Source: Luteimonas huabeiensis HB2
Lineage (GTDB): Bacteria > Pseudomonadota > Gammaproteobacteria > Xanthomonadales > Xanthomonadaceae
Length of the DNA: 64,000 nucleotides
NCBI RefSeq assembly: GCF_000559025.1
Contig: NZ_JAAN01000020.1
Span: 49,769-113,768 of the forward strand
Direction of reading: 5' to 3'
A model generated the notes under the pieces. The model was not told where the DNA came from, ran no database searches, and saw only the letters and a list, made by a program, of their open reading frames with translations. Numbering within the stretch: the first letter of the stretch is position 1; each line of letters opens with the position of its first letter. Shown piece by piece: positions 8,374 to 17,597 of the stretch. The position numbers were made by a program, and so were the translations under genes.

Positions 8374-10274
8374 AGAACTGGTCCGAACGCGCAGCCGCGC
8401 TGGTGCCCCGCGCGGGCATCGTGCTGCACGACCTGGCCATGGTCTGGCTGTGCTGGGTGGCCCTGCACCAGTTCCGGCTGTCCATGCAGCCGATCCCTCC
8501 CGAAGTGCCGCTGTGGTCGACCTCGACGCTGCTGGTCCTGCTGGCCCAGGGCCTGGTGCTGTGGCGGGTCGGCCTGTACCGCGGCGTCTGGCGCTTCGCC
8601 AGCGTGCCGGATCTGCTCAACATCCTGAAGGCCAGCCTGTTCGGGCTGGTCGCCATCCTGCTGTCGCTGTTCCTCTACAACCGCCTCGATCAGGTCCCGC
8701 GCACGGTGCTGATCCTCTACCCGGTGGTGCTGACCGCGCTGCTGGGCATGCCGCGACTGCTGTACCGCAGCTGGAAGGACTACAGCCTGGCGCAGACCGA
8801 CCACACCGCGGTGCGGGTGCTGATCCTGGGCGCCGGCCAGGCGGGCGAGGCGCTGCTGCGCGACCTTCGGCGCACCGGCGCCTACCAGGCGGTGGGTTTC
8901 CTGGACGACGCGCCCAAGCTGCACGGCAGCTACCTGCAGGGCGTGCCGGTGCTGGGGCGCGTCGAGGACGTGGCCAAGATCGCCCCCGAGACCGCGGCCC
9001 GGTTGCTGATCATCGCCATGCCCTCGCTGGACGCGGTGGCCATGCGCAAGGTCGTGTCGCTGTGCGAGGAGACCGGCCTGCCGTTCCGCACCGTGCCCAG
9101 GATCGACGACCTGCTGGAAGGCCGCTCGCTGCCGGGCGAGCTCAAGGAAGTGGCGATCGAGGATCTGCTGGGCCGCCAGCCGGTGGTGCCGGACTGGAAG
9201 TCGATCCGCAGCTGGCTCGGCGGGCGCAGCGTGCTGGTGACCGGCGGCGGCGGATCGATCGGCGCCGAGCTGTGCCGGCAGTGCGCGCGCAACGGCGCCC
9301 GCCAGGTCACCGTGCTCGACATGGACGAGCTGGCGCTGACCACCATCGAGTCGATGATGCGGCGCGACTTCCCGCAGGTCGAGTGCGTGCCGGTGCTGGG
9401 CGATTGCGGCGATCCCGCGGTGATCCGCCATGCGCTGTCCACGTCCGCGCCCGAGGCCGTGTTCCACGCCGCCGCCTACAAGCAGGTGCCGGTGCTGGAG
9501 GGCCAGTTGCGCGAGGCGGTGCGCAACAACGTGCTCGCCACCGAGACCGTGGCCCGCGAGGCGGTGGCCGCCGGCGTGGCCTCGTTCGTGCTGATCTCCA
9601 CCGACAAGGCGGTCGATCCGGTCAACGTGCTCGGCGCGACCAAGCGCCTGGCCGAGATGGTCTGCCAGGCGCTGGCGGAATCGGCGACGACCCGCTTCGT
9701 CACCGTGCGCTTCGGCAACGTGCTGGATTCGGCCGGCAGCGTGGTGCCGCTGTTCCGCGAACAGATCCGCGCCGGCGGGCCGGTGACCGTGACCCATCCC
9801 GAGGTCACCCGCTACTTCATGACCATCCCCGAGGCCTGCCTGCTGATCCTGCAGGCGGCCGCGCTGGGCTCGCGGCATGCGATCTACACCCTCGACATGG
9901 GCGAGCCGGTCTCGATCCGATTGCTGGCCGAACAGATGATCCGGCTGGCCGGCAAGCACCCCGAGCGCGACGTGGCGATCGTGTACACCGGCCTGCGCCC
10001 GGGCGAGAAGCTGCACGAGACGCTGTTCCACGCGGAGGAACGCTACCGGCCCACTTCGCATCCCAAGATCCTGCAGGCCGAGGCGCGGGCGATCCTCGCC
10101 GAGCGCGTGCTGAGCGCGGCTGCACACCTTCGCGACGCCTCGCAACGTTACGATCTGGACGCCCTGGCGCAGTCGCTGCGCGAGTCGGTGCCCGAGTTCA
10201 ACCCGCTCGAGCCGGCCGAGCCGCAGGCTGCGACCGTGGTCGCCTTTCCCGCCCGACTCGCAAGAAAGACATGA
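8370..10274 (+). CDS. CapD/WbpM-type membrane nucleotide-sugar 4,6-dehydratase
   Basis: A 634-residue polysaccharide-biosynthesis protein of the WbpM/FlaA1/CapD family. These enzymes convert UDP-GlcNAc to a 4-keto-6-deoxy sugar. It has about four membrane helices in the first 130 residues, a CoA-binding-like Rossmann domain (LILGAGQAGEALLRDL, about 150), and the catalytic short-chain dehydratase domain with VTGGGGSIGAEL near residue 291 and the STDKAVDPVNVLGATK segment near 410. The start is GTG at 8370, overlapping the previous stop. With the WecA-like gene before and galU after, it forms a surface-polysaccharide precursor operon. Confidence 0.92.
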   Translation: MKNWSERAAALVPRAGIVLHDLAMVWLCWVALHQFRLSMQPIPPEVPLWSTSTLLVLLAQGLVLWRVGLYRGVWRFASVPDLLNILKASLFGLVAILLSLFLYNRLDQVPRTVLILYPVVLTALLGMPRLLYRSWKDYSLAQTDHTAVRVLILGAGQAGEALLRDLRRTGAYQAVGFLDDAPKLHGSYLQGVPVLGRVEDVAKIAPETAARLLIIAMPSLDAVAMRKVVSLCEETGLPFRTVPRIDDLLEGRSLPGELKEVAIEDLLGRQPVVPDWKSIRSWLGGRSVLVTGGGGSIGAELCRQCARNGARQVTVLDMDELALTTIESMMRRDFPQVECVPVLGDCGDPAVIRHALSTSAPEAVFHAAAYKQVPVLEGQLREAVRNNVLATETVAREAVAAGVASFVLISTDKAVDPVNVLGATKRLAEMVCQALAESATTRFVTVRFGNVLDSAGSVVPLFREQIRAGGPVTVTHPEVTRYFMTIPEACLLILQAAALGSRHAIYTLDMGEPVSIRLLAEQMIRLAGKHPERDVAIVYTGLRPGEKLHETLFHAEERYRPTSHPKILQAEARAILAERVLSAAAHLRDASQRYDLDALAQSLRESVPEFNPLEPAEPQAATVVAFPARLARKT

Positions 10275-11173
10275 CTCGACGCATCCGCAAGGCCGTGTTC
10301 CCCGTCGCCGGGCTCGGCACCCGATTCCTTCCCGCCACCAAGACCGTCCCCAAGGAAATGCTGCCGGTCATCGACCGGCCCCTGATCCAGTACGCCGTGG
10401 ACGAGGCGATCGACGCCGGCTGCGACACCCTGGTCTTCATCACCAACCGCTACAAGCACGCGGTCGCGGACTATTTCGACAAGGCCTACGAGCTCGAGGA
10501 CAAGCTGGAGCGCGCGGGCAAGCACGAGCAGCTCGAAATGGTGCGCAACCCGCTGCCCGCGCACGTGCGCGCGATCTTCGTCACCCAGCCCGAGGCGCTG
10601 GGGCTGGGGCACGCGGTGCTGTGCGCCAAGGAGGTCGTCGGCGACGAGCCGTTCGCGGTGCTGCTGCCCGACGACCTGATCTGGAACCGCGGCGGCGCCT
10701 CCGCGCTCAAGCAGATGGCCGACCATGCCGAAGCCTCCGGCGCCGGCGTGATCGCGGTGCAGAACGTGCCGCGCGACAAGACCTCCAGCTACGGCATCGT
10801 CGATATCGAGGGCTTCTCGGACCGCCACGGCGCGATCCGCAACATGGTGGAGAAGCCCAGGCCGGAGGACGCGCCCAGCACGCTGGCGGTGGTCGGCCGC
10901 TACGTGCTGCCGCCCGAGATCTTCGCCTCGCTGGAGAACACCGGGCGCGGCAGCGGCGGCGAGATCCAGCTGACCGACGCCATCGCCGACCTGATCGCGC
11001 GGGGGGGGCGGTTCGATGCCTATCGTTTCCAGGGCACGCGCTTCGACTGCGGCGCCCACATCGGCCTGATCGAGGCCACGATCCGCTTCGCGCTCGACCA
11101 CGAGACCCTGAGCGAGGCCGCGCGCGAGAGCATGCAGCGCGCGCTCGACGAGCTGGGCGTCGCCGAGAACTGA
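10271..11173 (+). CDS. galU: UTP-glucose-1-phosphate uridylyltransferase
   Basis: Makes UDP-glucose from UTP and glucose-1-phosphate for LPS, exopolysaccharide and glycosylation. The 300 residues carry the nucleotidyltransferase signature FPVAGLGTRFLPATKTVPKE at residues 10-29 and the second motif GSGGEIQLTDAI near 220. The ATG overlaps the previous stop (ATGA), so it is the last gene of the polysaccharide operon. A strong stem-loop follows. Confidence 0.97.
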   Translation: MTRRIRKAVFPVAGLGTRFLPATKTVPKEMLPVIDRPLIQYAVDEAIDAGCDTLVFITNRYKHAVADYFDKAYELEDKLERAGKHEQLEMVRNPLPAHVRAIFVTQPEALGLGHAVLCAKEVVGDEPFAVLLPDDLIWNRGGASALKQMADHAEASGAGVIAVQNVPRDKTSSYGIVDIEGFSDRHGAIRNMVEKPRPEDAPSTLAVVGRYVLPPEIFASLENTGRGSGGEIQLTDAIADLIARGGRFDAYRFQGTRFDCGAHIGLIEATIRFALDHETLSEAARESMQRALDELGVAEN

Positions 11174-11182
11174 GCGAACGCG

Positions 11183-11216
11183 ACGCGATGGGCCCGGCGG
11201 GAAGGGCCCATCGCGT
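11183..11216. terminator. Bidirectional terminator between galU and the thiolase gene
   Basis: Perfect 13-bp inverted repeat ACGCGATGGGCCC/GGGCCCATCGCGT around an 8-base loop, placed exactly between two convergent genes, nine bases after the galU stop. There are no long T-runs, but position and stem strength support a shared terminator. Confidence 0.7.
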
Positions 11217-11227
11217 GCGCTGCAGCG

Positions 11228-12433
11228 CTACACCGACTCGAAGATCCCGGCCGCGCCCATGCCGGTGCCGATGCACATCGTCACCATGCCGTACTTCTGC
11301 TTGCGCCGGCGCAGGCCGTGCACGATGGTCGCGGTGCGCACCGCGCCGGTGGCGCCCAGCGGGTGGCCCAGGGCGATCGCGCCGCCCAGCGGGTTGACCT
11401 TGTCCGGATCCAGCTCGCTGTCGCGGATCACCGCCAGCGCCTGGGCGGCGAAGGCCTCGTTGAGCTCGATCCAGTCGAGCCGGTCCTTGGACAGCCCGGC
11501 CTGGCGCAGCGCCTTGGGGATCGCCGCGATCGGCCCGATGCCCATCACCTCCGGCCGCACGCCGGCCACCGCGAAGCTGACGAAGCGGGCCAGCGGGGTC
11601 AGGCCGTAGTCCTTGATCGCCTGCTCGGAGGCCAGCAGCACCGCGCCGGCGCCGTCGCTCATCTGCGAGCTGTTGCCGGCGGTCACGGTGCCGCCGAACT
11701 GGCCGTTGCGGAACACCGGCCGCAGCTTGGCCAGCCCTTCGGCGCTCGAATCCGGGCGCGGGCCTTCGTCGTGTTCCACCCGCAGCTTCTTCAGCCGGAT
11801 CGCGTTGCCGGCGAGGTCGGGCTGGCGCGAGACGACCTCGTAGGGGGTGATCTCGTCGGCGAACTCGCCGGCCTGGATCGCGGCGATCGCCTTGCGGTGG
11901 GAGGCCAGCGCGAACGCGTCCTGGTCCTCGCGCGAGACCTTCCATTCCTCGGCGACCTTCTCGGCGGTGATGCCCATGCCGTAGGCGATGGCGACGTGGT
12001 CGTCGGCGAACACCGAGGGCGACAGCGCGACCTTGTTGCCCATCATCGGCACCATGCTCATGCTCTCGGTGCCGCCGGCCAGCATCAGGTCGGCGTTGCC
12101 CAGCCGGATCTGGTCGGCCGCCAGCGCGACGGCCTGCAGGCCGGAGGAGCAGAAGCGGTTGACGGTCTGCGCGGCCACGGTGTCGGGCAGGCCGGCCAGC
12201 AGCACGCCGATGCGGGCCACGTTCATGCCTTGCTCGGCCTCGGGCATGGCGCAACCGATGATGGCGTCGTCGATGCGGCCGAGGTCGATGCCCGGCGCCT
12301 GCGCGACCACGGCCTTGAGCACGTGGGCCAGCATGTCGTCCGGGCGGGTGTTGCGGAACACGCCCTTGGGCGCCTTGCCGACCGGGGTGCGGGTGGCGGC
12401 GACGATGTAGGCGTCTTGGATCTGTCTGGTCAT
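11228..12433 (-). CDS. Acetyl-CoA C-acyltransferase (beta-ketothiolase)
   Basis: Thiolytic cleavage of 3-ketoacyl-CoA, the last step of beta-oxidation. The 401 residues have the nucleophile Cys in NRFCSSGLQAVALA near residue 92, GHPLGATGA near 355 and the second catalytic Cys in CIGTGMGAAG near 386. It is downstream of the multifunctional dehydrogenase/hydratase on the same strand, 103 bases apart, forming a fadBA-like operon under the PsrA-type regulator. It could be called fadA or fadI; the symbol is left open. Confidence 0.93.
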   Translation of the reverse strand: MTRQIQDAYIVAATRTPVGKAPKGVFRNTRPDDMLAHVLKAVVAQAPGIDLGRIDDAIIGCAMPEAEQGMNVARIGVLLAGLPDTVAAQTVNRFCSSGLQAVALAADQIRLGNADLMLAGGTESMSMVPMMGNKVALSPSVFADDHVAIAYGMGITAEKVAEEWKVSREDQDAFALASHRKAIAAIQAGEFADEITPYEVVSRQPDLAGNAIRLKKLRVEHDEGPRPDSSAEGLAKLRPVFRNGQFGGTVTAGNSSQMSDGAGAVLLASEQAIKDYGLTPLARFVSFAVAGVRPEVMGIGPIAAIPKALRQAGLSKDRLDWIELNEAFAAQALAVIRDSELDPDKVNPLGGAIALGHPLGATGAVRTATIVHGLRRRKQKYGMVTMCIGTGMGAAGIFESV

Positions 12434-12536
12434 TGGGTGGGTTCCTGAATGAGGGGCCGGGGGCCAGGAGAACGTCGCGGAAGCGATGGGAGCGGGGCGG
12501 GCGGGGCCTGTCTTCGGCCCCGGGCCTCCGGCCCCC

Positions 12537-14909
12537 CTAGTTCCTCAGCGGCTTGCCGGTCTTGAGCATGTGCGCGATGCGGGCCTGGGTCTTCTCCTGC
12601 TGCGCCAGTTCGACGAAGTGACGGCGCTCGAGATCGAGCAGCCAGTCCTCGTCGACCACGGCGCCGCGGTCGACCTCGCCTCCGCACAGCACGGTGGCGA
12701 TGCGGGTGGCGATCTCGTCGTCGTACTCGCTGATGAAGCGGCCTTCGAGCATGTTGACCAGCAGCATGCGGAAGGTCGCGATGCCGACGTCGCCGGCGAC
12801 GCGGATGCGGCGCGCGGGCAGCGGCGGCCGGTAGCCGCCCTCGGCCAGCGCGCGCGCCTCGGCCTTGGCGATGTGCAGGGCCTCGTAGGCGTTGAAGACG
12901 ACCTTGTCGGCGGGGCGCAGCAGGCCCAGCGCCTTGGCGTCGAGCGCCGAGGTCGAGACCTTGGCCATCGCCACCGTCTCGAACACCTTCTTCAGCTCGG
13001 CGAAGACGTCGCCGCCGGGGCCGGCGGCCTGCGACGCGCGCAGGGCCAGCTCCTTCAGCCCGCCGCCGGCCGGCAGCAGGCCCACGCCGGCCTCGACCAG
13101 GCCGATGTAGCTCTCCAGCCCGGCGACGGTGCGGGCGCTGTGCATCTGGAACTCGCAGCCGCCGCCCAGCGCCAGGCCGCGCACCGCGGCCACCACCGGC
13201 ACCAGCGCGTACTTGATGCGCTGGCTGGTGCGCTGGAAGTTGGCGACCATCGCCTCGAAGGCGTCGATCCGGCCCGCCTGCAGCAGGCCGAGCGCGCCGG
13301 CGAGATCGGCGCCGGCCGAGAACGGCTCCTTCTGCTGCCACAGCACCAGCCCGGCGAAGCGCCGTTCGGCGATGCCGATCGCCTCCTGCAGGCCGTCGAG
13401 CACCTGATCGGACACGGTGTTCATCTTGGTCTTGAAGCCGACCACGCCGATGTCGTCGTCGTCGGTCCACAGGCGCACGCCGTCGTTCTCGTAGACCGTC
13501 TCGCCCTGCGGGAAGCGCTCGCCCAGCAGCGGATCGGGGAAGCGCTGGCGCCGGTACACCGGCAGCGAGGAGCGCGGCACCGCCGCGTCCCGCGACGGGC
13601 TGTAGCTGCCGTCGGCGCCATGCACGCCGTCGCGCCCGTCGAGCACCCAGGCGGGCAGGGGGGCGTCGCTCATCGCCTTGCCGGCGGCGATGTCGTCGGC
13701 GATCCACTGCGCCACCTGCTTCCAGCCGGCTGCCTGCCAGGTCTCGAACGGGCCGAGCGACCAGCCGTAGCCCCAGCGGATGGCCAGGTCCACGTCGCGC
13801 GCGGTCTCGGCGATGTCGGCCAGGTGGTAGGCGCTGTAGTGGAACAGGTCGCGGAACACCGCCCACAGGAACCGGGCCTGGGGGTGCTGGCTCTCGCGCA
13901 GCCGGGCGAACTTCTGCGCCGGGTCCTTCGTCTTGAGGATCTCCACGATCTCATCGGCGGCCTTGCGGTCGGCAGGGCGGTAGTCCTGCTTCTCCACGTC
14001 GAGCACCAGGATGTCCTTGTCGACCTTGCGGAACACGCCGGCGCCGGTCTTCTGGCCCAGCGCCCCCTTGGCGATCAGCGCGTCCAGCCACGCCGGGGCC
14101 TTGAAGTAGCGGTGCCAGGGGTCGTCGGGCAGGGTGTCGGCCATGGTCTTGATGACGTGGGCCATGGTGTCCAGGCCGACCACGTCGGACGTGCGGTAGG
14201 TCGCCGACTTCGGGCGGCCGATCAACGGGCCGGTCAGCGCGTCCACCTCGTCGAAGCCCAGCCCGCACTCGGCGGTGTGGTGGGCGGTGGCCAGGATCGA
14301 GAACACGCCGATGCGGTTGCCGATGAAGTTCGGGGTGTCCTTGGCGTAGATCACGCCCTTGCCGAGCTGGGTGGTCAGGAAGGTCTCCAGGCCTTCCAGC
14401 ACGGCGCGATCGGTGGTGGCGGCCGGGATCAGCTCGGCCAGGTGCATGTAGCGCGGCGGGTTGAAGAAGTGGACGCCGCAGAACCGGTGCCTGAGTTCTT
14501 CCGGAAGAACTTCCGCCAACTTGTTGATTCCAAGGCCCGAGGTGTTGCTGGCCAGGACCGCGTGCGCCGGCACGAACGGCGCGATCTTGCGGTACAGGTC
14601 CTGCTTCCAGTCCATGCGCTCGGCGATGGCCTCCACGATCAGGTCGCACTCGCGCAGCAGGTCCAGGCCGGTGTCGTAGTTGGCCGGCACGATCGCCTCG
14701 GCCAGCGCCTTGTCCGCCAGCGGCGCGGGGCTCAGCTTGCCCAGGTTGGCGATCGCCTTGAGCACCACGCCGTCGGCGGGGCCGTCCTGGGCGGGCAGGT
14801 CGAACAGCACGGTATCGACGCCGGCGTTGGTGAGGTGGGCGGCGATCTGCGCGCCCATGACCCCGGCGCCGAGGACGGCGGCGCGGCGGACCAGCAGTTT
14901 CTCAGACAT
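12537..14909 (-). CDS. 3-hydroxyacyl-CoA dehydrogenase / enoyl-CoA hydratase
   Basis: Bifunctional beta-oxidation enzyme of 790 residues. The NAD-binding domain comes first (AAVLGAGVMGAQIAAHL, residues about 9-25), followed by 3HCDH C-terminal domains to about 420. A crotonase domain fills the C-terminal part (FSAGADLAGALG near 500, LALGGGCEFQMH near 590). This order is that of Bacillus FadN, not E. coli FadB, where the hydratase is N-terminal. The ATG at 14909 has AAGGAG nine bases upstream and is preferred to the one at 14933. It lies between psrA and the thiolase gene, all on one strand. Confidence 0.93.
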   Translation of the reverse strand: MSEKLLVRRAAVLGAGVMGAQIAAHLTNAGVDTVLFDLPAQDGPADGVVLKAIANLGKLSPAPLADKALAEAIVPANYDTGLDLLRECDLIVEAIAERMDWKQDLYRKIAPFVPAHAVLASNTSGLGINKLAEVLPEELRHRFCGVHFFNPPRYMHLAELIPAATTDRAVLEGLETFLTTQLGKGVIYAKDTPNFIGNRIGVFSILATAHHTAECGLGFDEVDALTGPLIGRPKSATYRTSDVVGLDTMAHVIKTMADTLPDDPWHRYFKAPAWLDALIAKGALGQKTGAGVFRKVDKDILVLDVEKQDYRPADRKAADEIVEILKTKDPAQKFARLRESQHPQARFLWAVFRDLFHYSAYHLADIAETARDVDLAIRWGYGWSLGPFETWQAAGWKQVAQWIADDIAAGKAMSDAPLPAWVLDGRDGVHGADGSYSPSRDAAVPRSSLPVYRRQRFPDPLLGERFPQGETVYENDGVRLWTDDDDIGVVGFKTKMNTVSDQVLDGLQEAIGIAERRFAGLVLWQQKEPFSAGADLAGALGLLQAGRIDAFEAMVANFQRTSQRIKYALVPVVAAVRGLALGGGCEFQMHSARTVAGLESYIGLVEAGVGLLPAGGGLKELALRASQAAGPGGDVFAELKKVFETVAMAKVSTSALDAKALGLLRPADKVVFNAYEALHIAKAEARALAEGGYRPPLPARRIRVAGDVGIATFRMLLVNMLEGRFISEYDDEIATRIATVLCGGEVDRGAVVDEDWLLDLERRHFVELAQQEKTQARIAHMLKTGKPLRN

Positions 14910-15006
14910 TCTTCGCAACTCCTTGATGAACAACGTTCTTGCGTGGGCTCGGATGCGCGATGCGCCTCATTCCGGTCGTTCGGTCCGGCCGCGGCGCCGG
15001 CGATCC

Positions 15007-15651
15007 TCAGCCGGCATCGCCGCTGCGGATGCCGGCGGCGGCGAAGCGGATCAGTTCCTCCGCCGCGCGGCGGCGGTGGGTCGCCTCGTCCACGCCGTTC
15101 GGGCGACGGATGAGGCCGAAGTCGGCCATGGCGTAGGTGAGCGCGCCGCCCAGGAAGTCGAGCCGCCAGTACAGCTGCTCCTTGCCCAGTCCGGGCACGC
15201 AGTCGGCGATGGCGCGGGCGAACTCGCGCTGCACGTGGCCGTAGCGCTCGGACAGGAACGCGCGCAGGCGGTCGTTCTGCTCGGCGTAGGCGCGGGCGAT
15301 GACGCGGATGAAGGCGCCGCCGCCGGCACGGTCGCCGGCCAGGGCCAGCGCCGGCTCGACGAACGCGGCCAGGACGGCCTCCAGTTCCCCGGGGCGCTCG
15401 CTGCGGGCGGCGTTCAGGCGCAACAGCCGCTCGGCGCTCATGTCGTCCATGCGCCGGCGGAACACCTCGTTGACCAGGTTCTCCTTGCTGCCGAAGTGGT
15501 AGTTCACCGCGGCGATGTTGACGTCGGCGCGGCTGGTCACCTGCCGCAGCGAGGTCGCCCCGAAGCCCTGCTGCGCGAACAGCTCCTCGGCCGCGCCGAG
15601 GATGCGCTCCTTGGTGGAGAAGGGCTTGCCGGGCCAGGGGGCGGTGGACAT
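15007..15651 (-). CDS. psrA: TetR-family repressor, PsrA-like
   Basis: DNA-binding regulator of 214 residues (218 if the upstream ATG at 15663 is used). The N-terminal HTH (about residues 10-60: TKERILGAAEELFAQQGFG and VTSRADVNIAAVNYHFGSKE) closely resembles Pseudomonas PsrA, which senses long-chain acyl groups and represses fadBA. It heads the beta-oxidation operon, and a palindrome fitting the published PsrA motif CAAAC-N2-4-GTTTG lies 13 bases before the start. Repression of its own operon relieved by fatty acyl-CoA is therefore likely, though inferred. Confidence 0.85.
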   Translation of the reverse strand: MSTAPWPGKPFSTKERILGAAEELFAQQGFGATSLRQVTSRADVNIAAVNYHFGSKENLVNEVFRRRMDDMSAERLLRLNAARSERPGELEAVLAAFVEPALALAGDRAGGGAFIRVIARAYAEQNDRLRAFLSERYGHVQREFARAIADCVPGLGKEQLYWRLDFLGGALTYAMADFGLIRRPNGVDEATHRRRAAEELIRFAAAGIRSGDAG

Positions 15652-15663
15652 GCGGCACCACAA

Positions 15664-15679
15664 TCAAACGATTGTTTGA
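15664..15679. promoter_or_regulatory. Probable PsrA operator
   Basis: Perfect inverted repeat TCAAAC-GATT-GTTTGA immediately upstream of psrA. It fits the known PsrA consensus CAAAC-N2-4-GTTTG exactly. Its position suggests autoregulation of psrA and the fatty-acid genes behind it. Confidence 0.78.
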
Positions 15680-15811
15680 ATGCTAGGCGCAGGATCGTCG
15701 CGGGGTCAATCCGCAGCGCAGCACGCCGGTTGGCGGCAGGCGTCGCGGGGGGCGGACGCCGGCCGCGCGGGCGGCGTGCGGCCGCGCTACCCAAGGCAGG
15801 CCGCGATGAGC

Positions 15812-15817
15812 TAGAAT
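15812..15817 (+). promoter_or_regulatory. -10-like element upstream of ndk
   Basis: TAGAAT, 105 bases before the ndk ATG. A hairpin terminator starts 20 bases after it, so a transcript from here would meet a terminator almost at once. A second possible -10 (TAATCT, 15870-15875) lies after that hairpin. Confidence 0.45.
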
Positions 15818-15837
15818 CCTTTCCAGCCAGATCGGCT

Positions 15838-15863
15838 AAACCCGCGCATCGCCGCGGGTTTTT
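15838..15863 (+). terminator. Intrinsic terminator in the ndk leader
   Basis: Stem AAACCCGCG/CGCGGGTTT (9 bp, 6-base loop) ending in a run of five T. This is the best T-tailed terminator in the core half. It lies between the TAGAAT element and ndk, so it is either an attenuator, the end of a very short RNA, or a terminator insulating ndk. Confidence 0.72.
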
Positions 15864-15916
15864 CCATGTTAATCTGGGCCGCGCCGTGTCGCGGCCCGCC
15901 TGATCGGAGACCCCCC

Positions 15917-16342
15917 ATGGCGCTGGAGCGCACCCTGTCCATCATCAAGCCCGATGCCGTCGCCAAGAACGTCATCGGCCAGATCTACGCACGCTTCGAG
16001 CAGGCCGGCCTGAAGGTCGTGGCCGCGCGCATGAAGCAGCTTTCGCGCAAGGAAGCCGAGGGCTTCTACGCCGTGCACCGCGAGCGCCCATTCTTCAACG
16101 CCCTGGTGGAGTTCATGATCTCCGGCCCGGTGATGATCCAGGTGCTGGAAGGCGAGGACGCGATCGCCAAGAACCGCGAGCTGATGGGCGCCACCAACCC
16201 GAAGGACGCCGCCCCCGGCACGATCCGCGCCGATTTCGCCGACTCCATCGACGCCAACGCCGTGCACGGCTCCGATGCCGCCGAGACCGCCGCGGTGGAG
16301 ATCGCCTACTTCTTCCCCACCACCGACGTCTACGCGCGCTGA
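15917..16342 (+). CDS. ndk: Nucleoside diphosphate kinase
   Basis: Transfers the gamma phosphate between nucleoside di- and triphosphates, balancing NTP pools. The 141 residues begin [18 protein letters not shown], with the phospho-accepting His in [12 protein letters not shown] near residue 117. Length and all active-site segments are normal. The ATG at 15917 gives the family N-terminus; the frame is open upstream without similarity. It is 19 bases ahead of rlmN. Confidence 0.97.
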   Translation: MALERTLSIIKPDAVAKNVIGQIYARFEQAGLKVVAARMKQLSRKEAEGFYAVHRERPFFNALVEFMISGPVMIQVLEGEDAIAKNRELMGATNPKDAAPGTIRADFADSIDANAVHGSDAAETAAVEIAYFFPTTDVYAR

Positions 16343-16361
16343 TCCCGCGCAGCCCGCCGCC

Positions 16362-17597
16362 GTGACCGAGCCCGCCGCCCGCCCGCAAGCCCTCGACGCC
16401 GCCGCGCCCGCGCCGGCGGCCGGCCCCGCGCGCGCGGCGGCGCCGGCCAGCGACGCGCCGGCCCGGCAGAACCTGCTGGAGCTGGACCGCGAGGGCCTGG
16501 AGCGCTTCTTCGTCGAGACCCTCGGCGAGAAGCGCTTCCGCGCCCACCAGGTCATGAAGTGGATCCACCACCGCCACGTCACCACGTTCGGGGAGATGAC
16601 CGACTTGGGCAAGACGCTGCGCGGCAAGCTGGAGGCGCATGCCGAGATCCGCGTGCCCGGCGTCCAGTTCGAGAAGCCCTCCGCCGACGGCACCCACAAG
16701 TGGCTGCTGGGCATGGACGGCAGGAACGCCATCGAGACGGTGTTCATCCCCGACAAGGGGCGCGGCACGCTGTGCGTGTCCTCGCAGGTGGGCTGCGCGC
16801 TCAACTGCAGCTTCTGCTCCACCGCCACCCAGGGGTTCAACCGCAACCTGTCCACCGCCGAGATCGTCGGCCAGGTCTGGGTGGCCGCGCGGCACCTCGG
16901 CAACGTCCCGCACAAGCAGCGCAGGCTCACCAACGTGGTGATGATGGGGATGGGCGAGCCGCTGATGAACTTCGACAACGTCGTGCGCGCGATGAGCGTG
17001 ATGCGCGACGACCTGGGCTACGGCCTGGCCAACAAGCGCGTGACCCTGTCCACCGCCGGCATGGTGCCGATGATCGATCGCCTCGGCGAGGCCAGCGACG
17101 TGTCGCTGGCGGTCTCGCTGCACGCGCCGAACGACGAGCTGCGCAGCCAGCTGGTGCCGTTGAACAGGAAGTACCCGATCGCCGAGCTGATGGACGCCTG
17201 CAAGCGCTACGCGCTGCGCCGCAAGGGCACCTCGATCACGTTCGAGTACACGATGATGCGCGGGGTCAACGATCGCCCCGAGCATGCCCGCCAGCTGGCC
17301 GCGCTGATGCGCGCCTTCGACCGCGCGGTGCAGATGAAGGACGCCGCCAAGGTCAACCTGATTCCGTTCAACCCGTTCCCGGGCACCGCCTACGAGCGCG
17401 CCGAGGACGGCGACATCCGCGCCTTCCAGAAGCTGCTGCTGGATGCGCAGGTGCTGACCACCGTGCGCCGCACCCGCGGCGACGACATCGACGCGGCCTG
17501 CGGCCAGCTCAAGGGCCAGGTCGCCGACCGCACCCGTCGCCAGGCCGAGTTCCGCCGCCGGCTGCAGGGCGGGGAAGGCGTCGATGCGGCGGCCTGA
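16362..17597 (+). CDS. rlmN: Dual-specificity 23S rRNA/tRNA m2A methyltransferase
   Basis: Radical-SAM enzyme that methylates C2 of A2503 in 23S rRNA and A37 of some tRNAs. The 4Fe-4S motif CALNCSFC is at about residues 146-153 and the methyl-carrying Cys lies in AACGQL near 380. The start is GTG at 16362, giving 411 residues with an Ala/Pro-rich N-terminal tail of about 45 residues before the conserved [14 protein letters not shown]; the tail is longer than in E. coli. Its end overlaps pilF by 14 bases. Confidence 0.95.
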   Translation: MTEPAARPQALDAAAPAPAAGPARAAAPASDAPARQNLLELDREGLERFFVETLGEKRFRAHQVMKWIHHRHVTTFGEMTDLGKTLRGKLEAHAEIRVPGVQFEKPSADGTHKWLLGMDGRNAIETVFIPDKGRGTLCVSSQVGCALNCSFCSTATQGFNRNLSTAEIVGQVWVAARHLGNVPHKQRRLTNVVMMGMGEPLMNFDNVVRAMSVMRDDLGYGLANKRVTLSTAGMVPMIDRLGEASDVSLAVSLHAPNDELRSQLVPLNRKYPIAELMDACKRYALRRKGTSITFEYTMMRGVNDRPEHARQLAALMRAFDRAVQMKDAAKVNLIPFNPFPGTAYERAEDGDIRAFQKLLLDAQVLTTVRRTRGDDIDAACGQLKGQVADRTRRQAEFRRRLQGGEGVDAAA

